Shown here: in pieces, positions 42,831 through 52,477 of the stretch
How the letters are laid out: every line of letters starts with the position of its first letter
Position numbering within the stretch: the stretch's first letter is position 1
Assembly: GCF_028622875.1 (NCBI RefSeq)
Contig: NZ_CP117709.1
Location: 2,294,001-2,358,000, forward strand
Source of the DNA: Streptomyces sp. MMBL 11-1
GTDB taxonomy: Bacteria > Actinomycetota > Actinomycetes > Streptomycetales > Streptomycetaceae
Reading direction: 5' to 3'
DNA: 64,000 nucleotides
Notes under the pieces: generated by a model
Databases searched by the model: none
Seen by the model: only the letters and a program-made list of their open reading frames with translations
Told to the model about the DNA's origin: nothing
Position numbers and translations under genes: made by a program

Positions 42831-45437
42831 GTGCCCGGTGAAAACCTGTCCCGCGACGAGGCCCAGAAGAGGGCCGAGCTGCTGACCGTCGACGGATACG
42901 AGGTCGAGCTCGACCTGCGGTCCGCCGTCGGCGAGCCCGAGGGGGCCGACGGGGGCGACGGGGGGTCCGGCCCCCGGACCTTCCGTTCGCTGACCACGAT
43001 CCGGTTCCGCTCAGCCCGCGCGGGCGCCTCGACCTTCGCCGACCTGGTGGCCCCGGGTGTGGACGCGGTCACGCTGAACGGGACGGCACTCGACCCGGCC
43101 GTCGTGTTCGACGGGACGCGGGTGGCGCTGGACGGGCTCGTCGAGGGCGAGAACACGCTCGTGGTCGACGCCCGCTGCGCGTACAGCAGGACCGGCGAGG
43201 GCATGCACCGCTTCGTCGACCCGGAGGACGGCGAGGTCTACCTCTACACGCAGTACGAGCCCGCCGACGCCCGCCGCGTCTTCGCCAACTTCGAGCAGCC
43301 CGACCTCAAGGCCCCCTACCGCTTCCGGGTGACCGCCCCCGCCGACTGGCGGGTCTGGTCCAACGGGGCCGAGGAGTCGCAGAAGGACGGGGTGTGGACC
43401 TTCGCCGAGACGAAGCCGATCTCCACGTACATCACGGCCGTCGTCGCCGGCCCGTACCACTACGTGAGTGACCACTACAGCCGTACGTTCGACGACGGCA
43501 CCACGCTGGAGATCCCGCTCGGCGCGATGTGCCGCAAGGGGCTCGCCAAGCACTTCGACGCGGACGACGTCTTCCTGGTCACCAAGCAGGGCCTCGACTT
43601 CTTCCACGACCACTTCGACTACCCGTACCCCTTCGGCAAGTACGACCAGGCGTTCGTGCCCGAGTACAACCTCGGAGCCATGGAGAACCCGGGCATGGTC
43701 ACCTTCCGCGAGGAGTACATCTACCGCGGCAAGGTCACCTCGGCGGCCTACGAGCGGCGTGCCAACGTCATCCTGCACGAGATGGCGCACATGTGGTTCG
43801 GCGACCTGGTCACCATGGAGTGGTGGGACGACCTGTGGCTGAAGGAGTCCTTCGCGGACTTCATGGGCTCCTTCTCGATGGTCGAGGCGACCCGCTTCAC
43901 CAACGGCTGGATCACCTTCGCCAACAACCGCAAGGCGTGGGCCTACCGCGCCGACCAGCTGCCCTCCACGCACCCCATCACGGCGGACATCCGTGACCTG
44001 GAGGACGCCAAGCTGAACTTCGACGGGATCACGTACGCCAAGGGCGCCTCCGTGCTCAAGCAGCTGGTGGCGTACGTGGGGCGCGACGCGTTCCTCGAAG
44101 GCGCCCGGCGCTACTTCAAGAGCCACGCCTACGGCAACACGCGCCTGGGCGACCTGCTGTCGGTGCTGGCCGAGACGTCCGGCCGCGACATGACGGCCTG
44201 GTCGCGCTCCTGGCTCCAGACGGCGGGCGTCAACGTGCTCACCCCCGTGCCGGCGTACGACGCGGACGGGAGGCTGGCCGAGCTGGCCGTCGTCCAGGAG
44301 GCCGCCGCCTCGCACCCGGAGCTGCGCCCGCACCGCGTCGCGGTCGGCCTGTACCGGCGTACGCCGGAGGGCGAGCTGACGCGTTACGCGCGCGCCGAGG
44401 TGGACGTGGCCGGTGAACGGAGTGTGGTGGAGGCCCTGGCCGGCGCCGAGCGGCCCGATCTGATCCTGGTCAACGACGACGACCTCACGTACTGCAAGGT
44501 CCGCTTCGACGAGGGCTCGCTGGCGACGCTGCGCGACCACCTGGGCGAGATCACGGACCCGCTGGCCCGCGCCCTGTGCTGGTCGGCCCTGTGGAACCTG
44601 ACCCGGGACGCGCTGATGCCGGCCCGCGACTTCGTCGCGCTGGTGCTGGCGCACGCCGGGCGCGAGAGCGACATCGGCGTCCTCCAGATGCTGCACTCCT
44701 GGGCGCAGTCGGCGCTGGTCAACTACGCCGCCCCCGGCTGGCGCGAGGAGGGTGGCCGGGCGCTGGCCGACGGCGCGCTGCGCGAGCTGCGGGCCGCCGA
44801 GCCGGGCAGCCAGCACCAGCTGACCTGGGCCCGCTTCTTCGCGGCGGTCGCCTCGTCCGAGGCGGACTTCCAGCTGCTGGGCGGGCTGCTGGAGGGCACG
44901 GCCCGGATCGACGGTCTCGACGTCGACCAGGAGCTGCGCTGGTCCTTCCTCTCCCCGCTGGCCTCGCACGGGGTGGCGAACGAGGCTGCGATCGACGCCG
45001 AACTCGCCCGCGACGACACGGCCTCCGGCAAGCGCCACCACGTACGCTGCCTGGCCTCCCGTCCCTCGGAGGCGGTCAAGGCGCAGGCGTGGGCGGCGGT
45101 CGTGGAGTCGGACAAGCTGTCCAACGCGCTGGTCGAGGCGACGATCACCGGATTCGGGCAGCCCTCCCAGCGGGAGCTGCTCTCCCCGTACGCGAGCCGC
45201 TACTTCGAGGTGATCGAGCGGATCTGGGCGGAGCGGTCCATCCAGATCGGCATGCACGTGGTGCGGGGCATGTTCCCCGGACTCCAGGACAGTCCCGCGA
45301 CCCTCGCGGCGACCGACACGTGGCTGGGCGAGCACGAGGACGCCGCCCCGGCGCTGCGGCGACTGGTGCTGGAGGCCCGGGACGATCTCGCGCGGGCGCT
45401 GCGCGGCCAGGAGTGCGACCGGGCCGCCGGGGCCTGA
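42831..45437 (+). CDS. pepN: Aminopeptidase N, copy 1
   Basis: M1-family zinc aminopeptidase, 868 residues, GTG start at 42831 (AAGGAG five bases upstream). The substrate N-terminus motif LGAMEN is at about residue 283-288. The zinc site is HEMAHMWFGDLVTMEWWDDLWLKE (HExxH-x18-E, about 320-343). An Ala/Leu-rich ERAP1-like C-terminal domain follows. The N-terminal block after ..LTVDGYEVELDL is usual. Close paralogue of the gene at 52478. It trims peptides left by the Clp and other proteases (inference from family role). Confidence 0.95.
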   Translation: MPGENLSRDEAQKRAELLTVDGYEVELDLRSAVGEPEGADGGDGGSGPRTFRSLTTIRFRSARAGASTFADLVAPGVDAVTLNGTALDPAVVFDGTRVALDGLVEGENTLVVDARCAYSRTGEGMHRFVDPEDGEVYLYTQYEPADARRVFANFEQPDLKAPYRFRVTAPADWRVWSNGAEESQKDGVWTFAETKPISTYITAVVAGPYHYVSDHYSRTFDDGTTLEIPLGAMCRKGLAKHFDADDVFLVTKQGLDFFHDHFDYPYPFGKYDQAFVPEYNLGAMENPGMVTFREEYIYRGKVTSAAYERRANVILHEMAHMWFGDLVTMEWWDDLWLKESFADFMGSFSMVEATRFTNGWITFANNRKAWAYRADQLPSTHPITADIRDLEDAKLNFDGITYAKGASVLKQLVAYVGRDAFLEGARRYFKSHAYGNTRLGDLLSVLAETSGRDMTAWSRSWLQTAGVNVLTPVPAYDADGRLAELAVVQEAAASHPELRPHRVAVGLYRRTPEGELTRYARAEVDVAGERSVVEALAGAERPDLILVNDDDLTYCKVRFDEGSLATLRDHLGEITDPLARALCWSALWNLTRDALMPARDFVALVLAHAGRESDIGVLQMLHSWAQSALVNYAAPGWREEGGRALADGALRELRAAEPGSQHQLTWARFFAAVASSEADFQLLGGLLEGTARIDGLDVDQELRWSFLSPLASHGVANEAAIDAELARDDTASGKRHHVRCLASRPSEAVKAQAWAAVVESDKLSNALVEATITGFGQPSQRELLSPYASRYFEVIERIWAERSIQIGMHVVRGMFPGLQDSPATLAATDTWLGEHEDAAPALRRLVLEARDDLARALRGQECDRAAGA

Positions 45438-45449
45438 GCGGGTACGCAT

Positions 45450-45520
45450 GAGGGGGCGCTCGGGTGAGGCGTGCGTGCGGCGTGAAAGCAGCGCTCGTAC
45501 ACCTGCCCGAGGCGCCCCTC
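45450..45520 (+). terminator. Long imperfect hairpin after pepN-1
   Basis: The strand beginning GAGGGGGCGCTCGGG (45450) pairs with the one ending GGCGCCCCTC (45520) through about 16 bp with two single-base bulges. It starts 12 bp after the stop. Confidence 0.5.
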
Positions 45521-45649
45521 CCCCGATTCCCGGCGCGACGGCCCTTTTCGGTTGTCGAACGTCCGTGCTTGAGGACGGCGTTGTCCGGGATTGTCGACGG
45601 GCGTGTAACAGGGGTTAGGGCGCCCTCCACGGGCGGGAAACCCCGGGAC

Positions 45650-46714
45650 ATGACCCAGAACACCCCGCTCTCACCCCGTCTCCCCCGCCTCCCCCTCCAC
45701 TCCGGGGACGTGACACTCCGTGTCCTGTCCGCCGCCCAGTTGCGGGCGCGGGGCGTGTCCGCGGCGCAGACGTCCGCGCAGTGCCTGCCCGGCGGCCCCT
45801 GGCAGCACCTGCTGCCGGGGGTCTGTCTGCTGCACCCGGGCCCGCCCACCGGCCGGGAGCGGCTGCTCGGAGCGCTGCTCTACGCGGGGCGTCCGCCGGC
45901 CTCCGCGCGGCGCGCTCCGGCGGGCCCTCCGGACGCGGGGTTCGGCGAGGCGATGGTCACCGGGGTGGCCGCGCTCGCGCTGTACGGCTTCGCCGCGGCC
46001 GGGGACGTGGAGGCGCTGCACCGGATCGACGTGCTGGTGCCGCGCACCCGGCGGTTGCGGTCCACCCGGTTCGTGGAGGTGCTGCGGACCGCCTCGATGC
46101 CGAGCCCGGTGCGGGTGGGCGAGGTGCCCGTCGCACCGGTGGAACGGGCCCTGGCGGACGCGGTCGCGGGCACGGCCGACGCGGCCGCCGTCCGGCGGTT
46201 GCTGACCGAGGCGGTGCGCGACGGGCACTGCGAACCGGCCGCCGTGGTACGGGAGCTGAGCGAGGCGAAGCTGCTGGGGCGGCCCGCCGTGGTGGGCGCG
46301 GTCGACGCGCTGCTGGCGGAGGGGCGGGCGGCGGCGGAGGCCCGGCTGTACGCGATGGTGCGCGAGCACGGGCTGCCGGAGCCGCTGTGGAACGTGGAAC
46401 TGCGCCTGCCGGGCGGGCCCTGCCTCGGCGGGTTCGACGCCTACTGGCCGGATCACGCCGTGGCGGTGGAGCTGGACGTCCGGGCGCCCCGGTACGGCGT
46501 GCCGGGGCGGAGGGGCCGGGCGGAGGAGGACCCGCAGTGGTCCGCGTACACCGCGAAGCGGGAGCGTCTGGAGCGGCTCGGGGTCACGGTCGTCCGCCTC
46601 GCACCGGGGAAGCTGCGCGAGGCGCCGGACCAGCAGGCGACGGTGGTGCGGACGGCGCTGATGGCGGCGGCCGACCGGGAGCCGGCCGCGTACGTGATGG
46701 TGCTGCCGCGCTGA
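45650..46714 (+). CDS. AbiEi-like / DUF559-type protein
   Basis: A 354-residue soluble protein. The N-terminal two-thirds have the layout of AbiEi antitoxin-domain proteins (PGGPWQHLLPGVCLLHPG, later VPRTRRLRSTRFVEVLRT and VEPALADAVAG-like blocks). The C-terminal 90 residues (GFDAYWPDHAVAVELDV ... RLERLGVTVVRLAPGKLRE) look like the DUF559/Vsr-like endonuclease fold, with only part of the catalytic set evident. No AbiEii toxin gene is adjacent. Such solitary proteins are common in Streptomyces; the role is unknown. Start ATG 45650 is weakly supported. Confidence 0.7.
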   Translation: MTQNTPLSPRLPRLPLHSGDVTLRVLSAAQLRARGVSAAQTSAQCLPGGPWQHLLPGVCLLHPGPPTGRERLLGALLYAGRPPASARRAPAGPPDAGFGEAMVTGVAALALYGFAAAGDVEALHRIDVLVPRTRRLRSTRFVEVLRTASMPSPVRVGEVPVAPVERALADAVAGTADAAAVRRLLTEAVRDGHCEPAAVVRELSEAKLLGRPAVVGAVDALLAEGRAAAEARLYAMVREHGLPEPLWNVELRLPGGPCLGGFDAYWPDHAVAVELDVRAPRYGVPGRRGRAEEDPQWSAYTAKRERLERLGVTVVRLAPGKLREAPDQQATVVRTALMAAADREPAAYVMVLPR

Positions 46715-46779
46715 GCGGGCGGGGCGGGGCGGATCGCGCACGCGGGCCTACGGCGAGCGGGCCCACGGCGAGCGGCCCG

Positions 46780-46863
46780 GCGGATGGCGGAGGACGGCCC
46801 GACGGGTGGCGGAGGGCGGAGGACGGCCCGACGGGTGGCGGATGGCGGAGGACGGCCCGGCGG
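46780..46863 (+). repeat. 29-bp tandem repeats (2.9 units) after the AbiEi-like gene
   Basis: Units at 46780-46808, 46809-46837 and 46838-46863 share GCGGAKGGCGGAGGACGGCC. The unit length is 29 bp, with few mismatches. A second cluster of three 11-bp GGACGTCGCCC words lies near 46908-46935. Neither is coding. Confidence 0.85.
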
Positions 46864-47120
46864 CACTCACTGGTCCGGACCACGCACCGCAGGTCTGGAC
46901 CGCTGGACGTCGCCCGGACGTCGCCCGGACGTCACCAGACGCCACGAGCGCACTGTTTGACCCCGTTCATCCCTCGTGGCACATCGCGCCCCGTGGCGGA
47001 TCTATGCCATGTCCCCAACTCGTCTCCGTCAACTCTCCACAAACCCCTGTCATTTACGACAGGGTAAGCGGTCATCCGGTACCGCATTCCGGACTCTCTC
47101 TTTCCATAACAGGGACACAG
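46864..47120 (+). promoter_or_regulatory. Upstream region of the S8 protease with a palindrome
   Basis: No gene. CCCTGTC-ATTTAC-GACAGGG (47045-47064) is a perfect 7-bp inverted repeat, 57 bp before the protease ATG, in an AT-richer promoter-like stretch. It may be an operator. Confidence 0.4.
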
Positions 47121-50100
47121 ATGACCAAGGAATCCCCCAGTTCCATACCCGGGGCAAGACGCGCCGCCCGTATCGCGGCCGCGGCCGGACTGGCGGCCGC
47201 ACTGGCCGCCTCCGGCGCCGCACCGGCCTTCGCCACCGACGACCCGGCTCCGGCGCCCGTCAAGCCCGCCGCCACGAGCGACCGGGGCGACAAGCTCGGC
47301 AAGGCCGACGCCGACGTCCTGGCGAAGGCCGAGGCCAAGGGCGAGAAGAACGTCACCATGATGGTCGCCACCACCCCGGGGGCGACCGAGCAGGTCAGCA
47401 AGCAGCTGGACGCCGTCGAGGGCTCCGTGCTCGGCCAGACCTACGACAAGCTCGGCTACGTCCGGGCGACGGTTCCGACGAAGAGCGCCGAGGCCACCAT
47501 CACGGCGGCCTCCAAGCTCTCCTCCGTCCTCGGCATCGATCTCAAGCAGGAGATCAAGCTGGACGACCCGACGCCCGCGGGCGACCGGGCGGCCAAGGCC
47601 AAGCAGCCGAAGGCCACGGGTAGTTACCCGGCGCCGGGCAAGAAGACCCCGGCGAAGAACCCGTACAACCCGTCCCACGAGACGGGTGCGGTGAAGTTCG
47701 TCGAGAAGAACCCGAAGGCCGACGGCCGCGGGATCACCATCGGCGTCCTGGACTCCGGCGTGGACCTCGGTCACCCGGCCCTGAAGAAGACCACCACCGG
47801 CGAGCGCAAGATCGTCGACTGGGTGACCGCGACCGACCCGGTGAGCGACGGCGACGGCACCTGGCTGCGGATGTCCCAGTCGGTCTCGGGCCCGACGTTC
47901 ACGTCCGGCGGGAAGACCTATGCGGCGCCGACGGGCAACTACAAGTTCGCCACGTTCGCCGAGTCGGCCACCACCGGCGGCGACATGCAGGGCGACCTGA
48001 ACCGCGACGGTGACACCACCGACGTCTGGGGCGTGCTGTACGACCCGGTCACCGGCACCACGCGGGTCGACCTGAACGAGAACGCGGACTTCTCCGACGA
48101 CAAGGTCCTCAAGCCGTACAAGGAGAAGTTCCAGGTCTCCTACTTCGGTGAGGACGACCCGCGCACCCCGGTCGTCGAGCGCATCCCGTTCGTCGTCGAG
48201 AACCGCAAGAACGTCGTCTACAACGCCGCGGGCGCCAAGGCCGACTACGTCAACATCGGTGTCATCGAGGGCTCGCACGGCACGCACGTCGCGGGCATCA
48301 CCGCGGCCAACGGGCTGTTCGGCGGCGAGATGAACGGTGCCGCTCCCGGTGCCAAGATCGTCTCCTCGCGTGCCTGCACCTGGTCCGGCGGCTGCACCAA
48401 CATCGCGCTGACCGAGGGCATGATCGACCTCGTCGTCAACCGCGGTGTCGACATCGTCAACATGTCGATCGGCGGCCTGCCGCCGCTGAACGACGGCAAC
48501 AACGCGCGCGCCGAGCTGTACAAGCGGCTCGTCGACATCTACGGCGTCCAGCTGGTCATCTCGGCCGGCAACAGCGGACCCGGGCTCAACACCATCGGCG
48601 ACCCGTCGCTCGCCGACCACGTGATCTCGGTCGGCGCGTCGATCTCCAAGGAGACGTGGGCGGCCAACTACGGCTCCAACGTCACCAAGAAGTACGACAT
48701 GCTGCCCTTCTCCTCGCGCGGTCCGCGTGAGGACGGCGGCTTCACGCCGATCATCTCGGCGCCGGGCGCGTCCATCAACACCACCCAGACCTGGTCGCCG
48801 GGCGGTCCGGTCAAGGAGGCGGGTTACGACCTGCCCGCCGGCTACTCCATGCTCCAGGGCACCTCGATGGCCTCGCCGCAGGCGGCGGGCGCGGCAGCGC
48901 TGCTGCTGTCGGCCGCGAAGCAGAAGAACATCGAGCTTCCCCCGGCCGACCTGCGCTCGGCGCTGACCAGCACCGCGAGCCACATCAAGGACGTGCCCGC
49001 GCACGTCCAGGGCTCCGGTCTGATCAACATCGTCAAGGCGTGGAAGCAGATCGCCAAGCAGGGCAAGCCCGCGCACGAGTTCTCGGTGAAGGCCCCGGTC
49101 GACACCGCGATCGACTTCGCGCTCAAGGACCCGGGCTTCGGCACCGGCCTCTACGACCGCGAGGGCGGCCTGAAGGTCGGCGAGTCCAAGGTCTACGACG
49201 TCGTCGTCACCCGCACCACGGGCCCGGACCGCGACGTCCAGCACAAGCTGTCCTGGAAGAACAACGACGGCACCTTCGAGCTCAGCAGCCCCCGGTACGT
49301 CACGCTGCCGCTCGACACGCCGGTCAAGCTCAAGGTCAGGGCGAAGGCGAAGACCGCCGGAGTCCACAGCGCCATCCTGCGGGTCGACGACAAGAAGACC
49401 TCCGGCGTCGACCACCAGATCATGACCACGGTCGTCATCGCCCACGAGCTGCAGCAGCCCGGTTACGCCTACAAGGCGTCCGGCTCGGTCCAGCGCAACG
49501 GCACGACGTCGTACTTCGTCAACGTGCCGGAGGGCGCGAAGACCCTTGAGGTCGCCCTCAGCGCCCTGCGCTCGGGCAGCCAGACCCGGTTCGTCGCCCT
49601 GCACCCGTACGGGACGCCGGTCGACCCGACCTCCACGATCAACTGCTACCCGAACTACGAGAACCCGGCCAACACCTGCCGCCCGGACGCGCGTTCCTAC
49701 AAGGACCCGCAGCCCGGCGTGTGGGAGATCGAGGTCGAGTCGCGTCGTACGTCGCCGCTGCTGGACAACCCGTACAAGCTGGATGTCTCGCTGCTCGGCG
49801 TGACCTTCGACCCGGCGGTGCGGACCATCGCCGAGGCGAAGATCGGCGCTCCCGCCGCGGTGGACTGGAAGGTCACCAACGGCGCCGCCGCTCTCCAGGG
49901 CAAGCTCCAGGGCGGCTCGCTGGGCTCGGCCAAGGTGGCCAAGCCGTCGATCTCGACGGGCGAGACCCGTGAGACCACGGTCACCATCGGCGCGGGTGTC
50001 GAGAAGCTCGACTTCGCCATCGGCGGCACGTCGGACGCCAACGCCGACCTCGACCTGTACGTCTTCCGGGGCGCCACGCAGGTCGGCAGCGCGACCAGCG

Positions 50101-50423
50101 CCGGCTCCGAAGAGGCGGTCAGCCTGGTGAAGCCCGCCGCGGGCACGTACACGGTCGTCGTCGACGGCTACTCGGTCCCGGCCGGGACCACCACGTACGA
50201 CTACCGCGACGTCTTCTACTCGGCCGCGCTCGGCACGATCAAGGTCGACTCCGCCAAGGCCGTGAACCTGGCCAACGGTGCGTCGGCCCAGGTCGGCGCC
50301 GAGGTCGTCGTCGCCGGAGCGGCTCCCGAGGGCCGTCAGTTCTTCGGCGAGGTCCAGCTGGTCAACAACCGCGGCACCGCCGCGGGCACCGGCAGCGTCG
50401 TGATCGAGAAGGTCACGCCGTAG
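47121..50423 (+). CDS. Secreted S8-family (subtilisin-like) serine protease
   Basis: A 1100-residue exported protease. It has a signal peptide (RRAARIAAAAGLAAALAASG, AFA-T cleavage near residue 40) and a long propeptide-like region (about 45-190). The catalytic triad lies in VLDSGVDLGHP (Asp), EGSHGTHVAGI (His) and GTSMASPQAAG (Ser, near residue 580), with the oxyanion-hole Asn in SAGNSGPG. Between Asp and His there is an insertion of about 150 residues. The C-terminal 480 residues form beta-rich, pre-peptidase-type domains. The ending has no LPXTG sorting signal, so it is released. Confidence 0.93.
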   Translation: MTKESPSSIPGARRAARIAAAAGLAAALAASGAAPAFATDDPAPAPVKPAATSDRGDKLGKADADVLAKAEAKGEKNVTMMVATTPGATEQVSKQLDAVEGSVLGQTYDKLGYVRATVPTKSAEATITAASKLSSVLGIDLKQEIKLDDPTPAGDRAAKAKQPKATGSYPAPGKKTPAKNPYNPSHETGAVKFVEKNPKADGRGITIGVLDSGVDLGHPALKKTTTGERKIVDWVTATDPVSDGDGTWLRMSQSVSGPTFTSGGKTYAAPTGNYKFATFAESATTGGDMQGDLNRDGDTTDVWGVLYDPVTGTTRVDLNENADFSDDKVLKPYKEKFQVSYFGEDDPRTPVVERIPFVVENRKNVVYNAAGAKADYVNIGVIEGSHGTHVAGITAANGLFGGEMNGAAPGAKIVSSRACTWSGGCTNIALTEGMIDLVVNRGVDIVNMSIGGLPPLNDGNNARAELYKRLVDIYGVQLVISAGNSGPGLNTIGDPSLADHVISVGASISKETWAANYGSNVTKKYDMLPFSSRGPREDGGFTPIISAPGASINTTQTWSPGGPVKEAGYDLPAGYSMLQGTSMASPQAAGAAALLLSAAKQKNIELPPADLRSALTSTASHIKDVPAHVQGSGLINIVKAWKQIAKQGKPAHEFSVKAPVDTAIDFALKDPGFGTGLYDREGGLKVGESKVYDVVVTRTTGPDRDVQHKLSWKNNDGTFELSSPRYVTLPLDTPVKLKVRAKAKTAGVHSAILRVDDKKTSGVDHQIMTTVVIAHELQQPGYAYKASGSVQRNGTTSYFVNVPEGAKTLEVALSALRSGSQTRFVALHPYGTPVDPTSTINCYPNYENPANTCRPDARSYKDPQPGVWEIEVESRRTSPLLDNPYKLDVSLLGVTFDPAVRTIAEAKIGAPAAVDWKVTNGAAALQGKLQGGSLGSAKVAKPSISTGETRETTVTIGAGVEKLDFAIGGTSDANADLDLYVFRGATQVGSATSAGSEEAVSLVKPAAGTYTVVVDGYSVPAGTTTYDYRDVFYSAALGTIKVDSAKAVNLANGASAQVGAEVVVAGAAPEGRQFFGEVQLVNNRGTAAGTGSVVIEKVTP

Positions 50424-50443
50424 CGAATCCCACGGGTCCGTGA

Positions 50444-51739
<1,296 letters not shown>

Positions 51740-51760
51740 GGCGCGGCGTCACGCGTACGG

Positions 51761-51797
51761 GAAGGGGCGGCCACCGGTGACCGGTGGCCGCCCCTTC
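51761..51797. terminator. Bidirectional terminator, asd / mazF
   Basis: GAAGGGGCGGCCACCGG pairs perfectly over 17 bp with 51781-51797 around a TGA triloop. Confidence 0.88.
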
Positions 51798-51809
51798 GCC
51801 TGCGTGGGG

Positions 51810-52157
51810 TCAGAGCGCGAGATGGCGGCGGAGGGCCGCGTCGATCTCGGCCATGCGCTGGCGGGGGACCTCACCGATTCGCTTCAGTACCCGATCGGGG
51901 AAGACGGCCCGGATCTGTTCGCACTGGACCTTGGAGTTCTGCGGAAGTTGGCTCTCTTTCGCTGCGAGAAGCACCTGAAAGCTGAGGACTCTTGAGGTGT
52001 TCGAGGTCAGGGGCACCACGGCGACGACGCCCCTGCCGGTCAGCTCGACCGACCGGTTGGCGGCGTTGTTGGAAACGATCACTGCAGGGCGCACCTTGTT
52101 GGCTTCGCTCCCCCGCGCGGGCTCCAGGTCCACGAGGTGGATGTCGCCCCTACGCAT
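51810..52157 (-). CDS. mazF: MazF/PemK-type toxin
   Basis: A 115-residue endoribonuclease-type toxin, ATG start at 52157. The fold begins MRRGDIHLVDLEPARGSEANKVRPAVIVSNN, with the conserved RGDI, GSE and RP(A)VIVSN motifs of MazF. VVPLTSN follows. It overlaps the end of the antitoxin gene by 8 nt, the usual arrangement. Overproduced free toxin should cleave mRNA and arrest growth. Confidence 0.9.
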   Translation of the reverse strand: MRRGDIHLVDLEPARGSEANKVRPAVIVSNNAANRSVELTGRGVVAVVPLTSNTSRVLSFQVLLAAKESQLPQNSKVQCEQIRAVFPDRVLKRIGEVPRQRMAEIDAALRRHLAL

Positions 52158-52374
52158 CGGTGAGCCCATCGGCCACGGTGCGGTCCCAGAGAGCGGCGTC
52201 CTCGCTCGCGTCCCACTCCTGGAACGCCTCTGTGTACTCGGCTTCCAGACCCGCGGTACGCAACAGCTCGATGGCGGCGTGTATGACGGCGGACCGGGAA
52301 TCCGCGTCGGTCTTCCTCGCGTACTCGTCGACGAAGGCGACATCCTCCTGCGGCAGACTCACACTGATCTTCAT
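52150..52374 (-). CDS. mazE: Ribbon-helix-helix antitoxin (MazE-like)
   Basis: A 74-residue protein beginning MKISVSLPQEDVAFVDEYARK, a classic MetJ/Arc-type ribbon-helix-helix DNA-binding strand and helix, followed by SRSAVIHAAIELLR. The acidic C-terminus (AFQEWDASEDAALWD) would bind and neutralise the toxin. It lies upstream of, and overlaps, mazF. Antitoxin and complex should repress their own promoter, and inverted repeats are visible just upstream. Confidence 0.85.
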   Translation of the reverse strand: MKISVSLPQEDVAFVDEYARKTDADSRSAVIHAAIELLRTAGLEAEYTEAFQEWDASEDAALWDRTVADGLTDA

Positions 52375-52383
52375 ACCACCGAT

Positions 52384-52415
52384 GCTACCGGGGTAGGAAC
52401 ATGGGTGCTACCCAT
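52384..52415 (-). promoter_or_regulatory. Candidate operator of the toxin-antitoxin pair
   Basis: CTACC-GG-GGTAG (52385-52396) is followed by the palindrome ATGGGT-GCT-ACCCAT (52401-52415). GCTACC recurs in the same orientation 24 bp apart. They lie just upstream of the antitoxin start and also near the pepN-2 promoter. Confidence 0.5.
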
Positions 52416-52477
52416 CGTCGGGCCGGGCCGGACATGGAAGGATGATCCGAAACGTCACCATCGAAGGAGATGACCGC

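Noticed and set aside
45650..46714. Active AbiE toxin-antitoxin system
   Set aside because: No AbiEii-type nucleotidyltransferase gene is next to it, so no complete system is claimed.
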